Of a DNA stretch of 64,000 nucleotides, positions 57,901 through 64,000 are shown piece by piece (the first letter of the stretch is position 1; every line of letters begins with the position of its first letter). Position numbers and translations under genes: made by a program. Source of the DNA: Elysia chlorotica (taxonomy: Eukaryota > Mollusca > Gastropoda > Plakobranchidae); assembly GCA_003991915.1 (NCBI GenBank), contig RQTK01000992.1, forward strand, positions 9,605-73,604, given 5' to 3'. The notes beneath the pieces were generated by a model. That model did not search any database and was not told where the DNA came from. It saw nothing but the letters and a program-made list of their open reading frames with translations.

Positions 57901-58490
57901 AACGAAACCATAACGAAGACTATCTTAGGGACGTTTTTCCCCCCTATATAAAGCCTATAAATGGACCACTAGATTCTATACAATCTATGCACTACATCTT
58001 TAAAATCTTTTTTTTTTGGTTCAAATTTTGTTACAAGCACTAGAAAAGCGACTGTAGTCTTAATAATTTTGATTTTTAATGTTTTTGTTCCAATAAAAAT
58101 TATGGCCTATATGGTCAGGCCACAAAAGAAAGCAAAACTCTTCTAGTTTTAAAACGTTTTTTACATTCAAGAAATATTATAAAACTGTGAAATAAGAAGA
58201 ATGCAATATAGATCTAGTGTTTTGGTTCATTATTAGGATGGAAATATGATTATAATAAGCCTTGATTTTGGTTGAATAATTATTGCCTTTAATTTTAAAG
58301 AAAACCTTGACAGTTAACACTATTAATGCCTATAATATATAATATATTATACATCGTGTATAGACTCAGCCTCCGCTTTCAGATTCTAAACTAGATCAAT
58401 TACTAATAATTACCCTTTCTTCATCTCGTCAACAAATGCCTCAATCCTCTCTTTCAGATCACTGGCTTTGTCTGCTTCTCCAGCAGGCAT
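48721..58490 (-). CDS. EIF2B2: Translation initiation factor eIF2B subunit beta, 13 exons, 357 aa
   Basis: Exons in transcript order: 58490-58414, 56613-56527, 56166-56050, 54468-54423, 53997-53938, 53587-53538, 52950-52854, 52077-52015, 51519-51386, 50619-50559, 50144-50085, 49521-49373, 48793-48721. All introns are GT-AG and the 1074 bases keep one frame (human protein 351 aa). Diagnostic segments: [110 protein letters not shown] and the end [16 protein letters not shown]. It is a regulatory subunit of the decameric eIF2B complex, which exchanges GDP for GTP on eIF2 and senses phosphorylated eIF2 alpha. The acidic loop [18 protein letters not shown] (exon 5) is in a variable region. Intron 1 carries a dead LINE fragment. 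Confidence 0.96.
51856..51937. repeat. (GATA)n/(GA)n microsatellite in EIF2B2 intron 8
   Basis: Four GATA units followed by about 33 GA units with one CA interruption. Confidence 0.95.
55298..55380 (+). mobile_element. tRNA-like SINE head in EIF2B2 intron 3
   Basis: ATAGCTCAGTCTCCAGTGCT resembles a tRNA A box and D arm; AAGGTTCAAATCT resembles a B box, about 35 bases later. No acceptor-stem closure was found, so it is not a functional tRNA gene. It may be a second SINE family. Confidence 0.4.
56667..56729. repeat. 37-bp tandem duplication with (ATT)n
   Basis: TTTAAAAAGACTGAACTATT plus an ATT run occurs twice in succession in EIF2B2 intron 1. Confidence 0.85.
57130..57860 (-). pseudogene. 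Decayed LINE reverse-transcriptase fragment in EIF2B2 intron 1
   Basis: On the minus strand, in order: [11 protein letters not shown], stop, [39 protein letters not shown]; then, frameshifted, [20 protein letters not shown] (YADD is the RT catalytic motif) and [20 protein letters not shown]. This is the usual fingers/palm to C-terminal order of non-LTR retrotransposons. Stops and frameshifts make it inactive. It has the same orientation as EIF2B2. Confidence 0.85.
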
Positions 58491-58965
58491 GTTTCTTCAC
58501 TCTAGTTCTAGATCACAGATCTAAATCTTACCTAAAAATCTAACCTAAAATCTAGATAGATAATCTTTTAAACATAAAAAGTAAATAGATAGAATCTAGA
58601 CTGGTCGTTGTCACCTTCTTTAGAGTAAATTAACAACAACAGAAATACTAATTTCTTATTTGAAGGATAGATTTACGGCTTAGTAATTTTCCGTTTTGGA
58701 AATGAATACTTAAATTCTAGATCTAGTTTCGTCAGCTGCTAACTAGTGCTATTTGCTAAGTGCAGTATGTGGTGACTGTACTTTCATTTTCACAACTTGC
58801 GTTACAGAACACAAGGGAAGCCACTCCTATGATCTACTGTAGGTGTCTACTTTGCCGAAACTACATGACAGCATGACAGTGCTTTCCTAAGGATTATACG
58901 CTCTCTGAAAACTAGCAGAAGCTCTGATTATAGGGAGAGAACAGATAGAACAGTACCCAGCTGTA

Positions 58966-59183
58966 GGTTTAATGTCCAACGTCAGCACTATATAGGCTAT
59001 ATCGTGGACGGACTCCAAAACTGACGTCTCGAGACAGGACGAGGATACCATGACTCCTATCTCAGCTGGTCACATTAAAACTGACACCGATCCAATCAGT
59101 AGGAGGCGAATTCGCCAGGGCTCAAACCACGGACCTCTTGCGCTGGAAGGCGATGTTCTACTCCAGGCTAGGGCTACCGTGCC
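58966..59183 (-). mobile_element. tRNA-derived SINE copy
   Basis: Minus orientation, diverged: GGCACGGTAGCCCTAGC, GTAGAACATCGCC, GGTTTGAGCCCTGGCGAATT, GGATCGGTGTCAGT, GTCAGTTTTGGAGTCCGTCC and the tail GTTGGACATTAAACC. Nearly full length. Confidence 0.8.
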
Positions 59184-59339
59184 TCGCAAAGTGCGCCTTA
59201 GATATACAATGTATAGAGATGTATCAAACAGCTCATCCGCACAATAAGCAAACAAATCACCAAAAATGTAAGCGAAGACGTTAAGCAGGAAATCAAGAGG
59301 ATCGAACCAGGTTATGAGCAACAGGTATAGACCACAGTT

Positions 59340-59800
59340 AAATATTCGGGCTCCAAAAAGAACTTGTACATCTTGAGAAAAAGAAATACGAGGGAGCAGC
59401 CGTGATATGCAAAGTAGACACGGAGCTTGAAGATATCGGGTATCTACAAAACATTATCTGCTGAGAGAACAAAACGTAACCCACGAAGAGAAAAGGCCAT
59501 AACATCTTATCTTATTGTAGAAATAACCAAAATAGATGGTTCAACGGCCACTAACCAGGAAGGTATTAAACACGAATTTGAAGTTATACACAGAGGACGA
59601 ACGAAGGAATGGGGAAACTCAGAACAAGTAGGAGCCTAGGCTACACACATTAGGCCTATTGTAAAGGCACCAACGAAGAAAAACCTTTCCCAACACAGGA
59701 GTTATAGAGAATCATGGGGTAGCTCATCAACGATAGATCTCCGGGGTCTGACGGCATCACCAACGAATTCTACAAAACTTAGAAGAAAAAAACCCACCAA
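59340..59800 (+). pseudogene. Decayed LINE ORF2 fragment (linker to RT domain 0-1)
   Basis: Fragments in several frames read YEGAAVICKVDTELEDIGYL, RTKRNPRREKAITSYL, KIDGSTATNQEG and LINDRSPGSDGITNEFYKT. The last matches the SPGxDGxTxEFYK motif that opens many L1/Tx1-type reverse transcriptases. Frameshifts are frequent, so it is not functional. Subfamily uncertain. Confidence 0.65.
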
Positions 59801-59924
59801 TGAGACCCCAGAACAGAATACCCAAACTTTATATCGTCGCCTTAGAGCAATCGGCTGCATCAAATGGCAAGACCGTGTCCCAGGTTTTTAGTGGTGCATA
59901 GAGCCAAGTGCGCCAGTGCTAAGG

Positions 59925-60605
59925 CCCTCATAGCCTTCTCTCAACTCCGCTGGTCTGGATTATACATGTGCGCCGCATGCATGGTACATTGGTAGCGGAC
60001 TTCCCAAGACCCTCCTCTACTCAGAACGGGGGGCGCGGTGGTCCAAGGGTAGAACATCGGCTTCCGACGCAAAAGGTCCCGAGTTCGAATCCTGGCTGTT
60101 GCGTTCCCTACTGGTTGGGTCGGTGTCAGTATAATGTGACCGGCTGTGACAGAAGTCATGGTATCCCCGCCCTGTCTCGTGTGTGGCAGCACATAAAATT
60201 GTCAGACGTCAGTCTTGGGGCCCGTCCACAATATAGCCTATATAGTGCTGCTGTTGGACGTTAAACCAACCCAACAACAACAATCTACTCAGAACTAAAG
60301 CATGGAAGTCGGACACCTGGTGGACAAATACTGCGCTACAAGGACACGCTGAAAATGATCGTGGAAAAGAGCGACATTCTTCGTGACTCATGGGAAGAGC
60401 AGCCACGAGACAGAACGCTGAACGGCGAAATAAAGAACACCAGGGAGGCCATTGAGAACGTGCAGCTAGAAAAGTACAAGCTAGCACACGACCGGCGACA
60501 CCTACTAGTACTGCGTACCACTAGTAATCACCGAAGCACTATCTGCCAGCGTCTCTGCATATCACGTGCTGGTCTGCTGGGTCACCTGAGAGCCTGCTCA
60601 ACCTT
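59925..60605 (+). pseudogene. LINE C-terminal fragment split by a SINE
   Basis: Before the SINE: QLRWSGL and LPKTLLYSEL. After it, in continuing frame: KHGSRTPGGQILRYKDTLK, DSWEEQPRDRTL, then a knuckle-like ICQRLCISRAGLLGHLRAC. RTPGGQILRYKDTLK and the Cys-rich end are usual at the C-terminus of RTE/CR1-like LINE proteins. Removing 60028-60283 and one duplicate of TCTACTCAGAAC rejoins SEL to KHG in frame. Confidence 0.8.
60028..60283 (+). mobile_element. Full-length tRNA-derived SINE with 12-bp target-site duplication
   Basis: A 256-base element with A box (TGGTCCAAGGGTAGAAC), B box (GAGTTCGAATCCTGG), body, conserved tail TGTTGGACGTTAAACCAACC and a short CAA repeat end. TCTACTCAGAAC flanks it at 60016-60027 and 60284-60295. 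Reference copy for the others in this window. Confidence 0.93.
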
Positions 60606-61023
60606 AACTTACCGAACACAGATAGCCTTGTCATCATCGATATCAACAGACTGCCATAATTATTATTGACACCGACCCAAAAGTTTGAAAAAAATTAATA
60701 CCAGAAAAACATAGGCAGCGTCCCACACACTTGGGCCACGTCACTCTCTGTACGATGTAAATTTGCTCTTAGTGGGACAAAAACTCTATCAAAGTTTACT
60801 CCTCTTGTGCCCGAGGTCCGAAGTATAATTATGTTGTCGGGTCCTAAGACTTGAAGTCTCAAATAGGCCTACATTGTTCAAGTGAAACCACGTAGAGATA
60901 GAGCGGGTATGCCGGGACTTTTTTCTCAGAGAATAGGGGCTTATTATTTCACCCATTTTGAGACTTTACACCCCCCCCCCACTCGTTTCTTACACATGTT
61001 TCCCCTGTCATTTAACACTATTA

Positions 61024-61089
<66 letters not shown>

Positions 61090-61091
61090 GC
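61024..61091. repeat. (ACT)n microsatellite
   Basis: About 22 ACT units. Confidence 0.95.
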
Positions 61092-62632
61092 TACTGCTAC
61101 TACGACATATACTTCTGCGATTAAGTTTACACTATATACTCGTATTAACGAAACTGAAAAGTTCACTCTCATTGGTACAAGAACTACAACTACTTGGAAC
61201 TCACCCACCATAAGCCATAACTAGCTGATTAAATAAACTGAAACGCACATATAGAAAATAAAACAGATTGAGCGACTATTGTAGAGTTTTGTATATTACT
61301 AGACAATTATTTTATTTTTATGTCTACAACAGTGCCGTAAAAGTACAAAGCAAGTGACATATTTAAACACATAGCCAGCGTAGATAACTACAATTACATT
61401 TTTTGATACGCTACATACTGTGCATTTTGCGTTCATATAATTATAAACATTCAATATGATAGTTTACAAATCGATGTTAAAGAAAAAGAAAAGAAGGGAA
61501 AGAAAAACAAGCAACAATGTATTATTCATCTTGTGAAAATGCATATATACAACAAATGATAAAATTACTGTGGTTACATCATTTCACAGAAAAACAATGC
61601 ATTAATTTTATTAGAATGATTAAGCTCTGGGATACTTGTCAGAATCGCCAGGTTCGATGCCAAGTCGTCTTTTTTCTTCCATGTTATTTCTTGTGATAGA
61701 GTATGTCAGAGTGTTCAAATTAATGAGAGGGAAGGTGAAGGTGTGTGAGGTAAAAGGAAGAGGGAGAGATAAAGATACATGGATGGGGTGTAAGATAGAC
61801 AAAAGAGGGAGATTTATATAGAGAGAAAATCTTATACTGCAAAATTAAAACATTATTCATTTGGCACTTTTAAAGTTTCAACCGGAAAAAAAAACAAACA
61901 AACAAACCTTCCCCTCCCCCCCCAAAAAAAAACAAAAAACAAACAAAAAAAACGAACAAAAACAAAAACAAAAACAAAAAACAACACCCCCCCCCCAAAA
62001 AAAAAACAAAAAAAAAACAACACAAACAACAAAACAAGACAAACAAAAAACCCCAGACACACTGTACAATAATTTGTCGTTTCAATCCTACAGAACAGAA
62101 ATTGAAAAATCAACGTAATTCGATTTGTAATCCCTTTTTCAAACAACCACGGAGAGCATCTCTCTCTGGTCATATTAATTGGAATGGAATACAACATTCA
62201 TACGAAGATTTTTTTTTTTTTAACTTTTGACGAACTCATTTTGGTATGTGTCAAACAAAAGTAAAGAGTATTATCAATACAACCAAGAAATAGATACAGC
62301 AAGTGTCATTTAAAACAAATTTTACTGTCGAACTAGATATGTGAGGCTTACTTAACCTAGTCAGGCCCAATTTATTTATTATATCTAGCTTAAGTATATC
62401 TAAGAAGATAAAAATTAGGACTTAAATTATGTATCTATAAAAAAGATGTGTATTGCTCACAGCCTTAATGACTCACTAATATCTGAAGATGAACAAATTT
62501 AGAGAACTTTTTTGAAAATAGCAAGATTTTTGTTCGCATTACAAATCTCTACAGCATTACCCTCTTTAAAACAAATTAGTACTCGTTTTAAGCCACAAGT
62601 ATAAGTATTATTTTTAAATTTTGCATAGTCTT

Positions 62633-62752
62633 AAATGGCGTACAAATTTTTTTATGCAGTCGAATATTCATGATATCAAAATGTACTACTTAAATGGCGT
62701 AAAATTATTTTTATGCAGTCGAATATTCATGATATCAAAATGCACTACTTCT
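62633..62752. repeat. ~61-bp tandem duplication
   Basis: AAATGGCGTA followed by TTTTATGCAGTCGAATATTC and ATGATATCAAAATG occurs twice, with minor differences. Confidence 0.88.
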
Positions 62753-63194
62753 TCATTTGTACTTGCAGTGGCTAAGTTTTTTTCTTCTTTCTTTTAAATA
62801 TCGATTTTCAAGGCTCCATGATCTAACAACACATACTGCTACTCATTACTAGTCATGCAACTAAGCATTTAGGGAAAAGATAGCGGTCTACATCAAAGCA
62901 CAAGGAAGAGAACGCAAAGCTCTTAATAATTTCAATACAAAATTTAAAGCTAAGGCGTCATTACTGAAAAAAAGCAATTTAAAAAAAAATTATTTTGAAG
63001 AAAATGAACAAGGTTAGTATATGAGATATGAGGTAGCCTATATTCTAAGTGATACATAAAAGCATTTCACTAAAAATATCCTTGTTTGACATTATCAAAG
63101 TTCCATATTATATATATATACATTTTTTTTTATATCAATAAAGAGGGGAAGTGAATGACGTCTGAATCTGGACCCTCAGTTTACGGTAGCTGCC

Positions 63195-63368
63195 TTTGAT
63201 ACTTGGAATTTAATTTTTGAAAATCTTTCAGTGATGATGAAACTGACAACACTTTGATACTTGGAATTTAATTTTTGAAAATCTTTCAGTGATGATGAAA
63301 CTGACAACACTTTGATACTTGGAATTTAATTTTTGCAAACCTTTCAGTGATGATGAAACTGACAACAC
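63195..63368. repeat. Three tandem copies of a 58-bp unit
   Basis: TTTGATACTTGGAATTTAAT starts at 63195, 63253 and 63311. The units end in ACTGACAACAC. The third copy has two or three substitutions (TTGCAAACC for TTGAAAATC). Confidence 0.95.
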
Positions 63369-64000
63369 TGTGTTCATCACGAAACCTCTTTGGAAAAACA
63401 AAGTATGCAATGTAACTCATTTCTTCAACCACTTTGTGTTTGTAGTTTTTCTTATTTTCCAGAGAGATTCACAAGAAGTTAACGCAACTAAAATCCACTG
63501 CGATCGGTATTAAAAGTACATTTGCAGTGCAAAGAAATTTGTGAAAGAATGAATGATTACCATAGTGAAAATATACTCTTATAATTTATATTCAGTATTA
63601 AACTCATTCTTAAGCATTACCTGAACCATCCAAGAAGTAAAAAAAATATTATTGATGGAAATATATCTCTAACAAAAGAAGGATTCTTACCAATTGTGGG
63701 GGGGTATATGGTTATATTTTAATACCAAGGTACAGGCAAACACAACAAATAGAAATCATAAAGATATGAAAAATAACAAAATGAGGATTCTTACCAATTA
63801 GAATAATCCTTTTCATCTTGAAGGAGTACTCATAACTTATTTAACATAAGCTTATTTAAATTCAACAAATGTTCTGTATAAAAAAGACATAGCAATTTGC
63901 ATAGTGGTTTTAATAGCAATTTTGTAATTGGATCAGGAAAATATACGCACATGCTGGTTTATTTTTTTTTTACTTTGCCTAGTTTAAGGCATCAATCAAC

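Larger units (their letters stand above)
58491..64000. other. Repeat-rich intergenic stretch, no host gene recognised
   Basis: Upstream of EIF2B2. About 58500-58760 is rich in TCTAGA words and presumably holds the EIF2B2 promoter. It then carries a SINE, LINE fragments, an ACT array, A/C-rich low complexity at 61880-62050 and tandem duplications at 62633 and 63195. Nothing else with gene-like similarity is seen to the end. Confidence 0.55.

Noticed and set aside
61853-62197. Phe/Val/Cys-rich frames on the minus strand
   Set aside because: They come from A/C-rich low-complexity DNA and have no domain.

Overview
This window is eukaryotic nuclear DNA from an animal, most likely a mollusc and probably a heterobranch gastropod. 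It is AT-rich, with canonical GT/AG introns, many triplet microsatellites, tRNA-derived SINEs, dense TCTAGATCTAGA/GGCCTA-type motifs, and genes whose best family matches are pan-metazoan. The phylum call is an inference from base composition and repeat style. The animal assignment rests on the genes.

Layout. 0-15 kb is gene-poor. It holds a 371-bp inverted-repeat element (631-1001), a trypsin-fold peptidase gene (last exon 2411-3505, +), a decayed Helitron Rep/helicase fragment (7314-8290), and an intronless-looking ankyrin-repeat gene (10866-13286, +) with a paralogous orphan C-terminal piece nearby (14223-14480). 15-24 kb is repeat territory: SINE copies, a pogo/Tigger-like MITE (17955-18379), a 38-bp palindromic satellite containing an assembly gap (18565-19380), and a pair of ~100-bp direct repeats.

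24.8-58.5 kb is the gene-dense core, with three genes rebuilt exon by exon with consistent reading phase. (1) A SERBP1/HABP4 homologue, minus strand, 7 coding exons, 394 aa. (2) A ZNF367 homologue, plus strand, 4 coding exons, 562 aa, starting about 600 bp away head-to-head. (3) EIF2B2 (eIF2B beta), minus strand, 13 exons, 357 aa, tail-to-tail with ZNF367. Two near-identical C/D-box snoRNA-like sequences lie in different introns of the SERBP1 gene, on its sense strand. An inverted triplication (46179-48092) fills the space between ZNF367 and EIF2B2. 58.5-64 kb has no recognised host gene. It contains decayed LINE fragments, one split by a SINE with a clear target-site duplication, plus simple and tandem repeats.

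How the genes relate. SERBP1/HABP4 (ribosome and mRNA binding), eIF2B beta (translation initiation) and the intronic snoRNAs all touch translation; ZNF367 is a transcription factor. The HABP4-ZNF367 head-to-head pair also exists in human (9q22), so this is probably a conserved bilaterian pair with a shared promoter region. No bacterial-style operon, CRISPR, rRNA or intact tRNA gene was seen.
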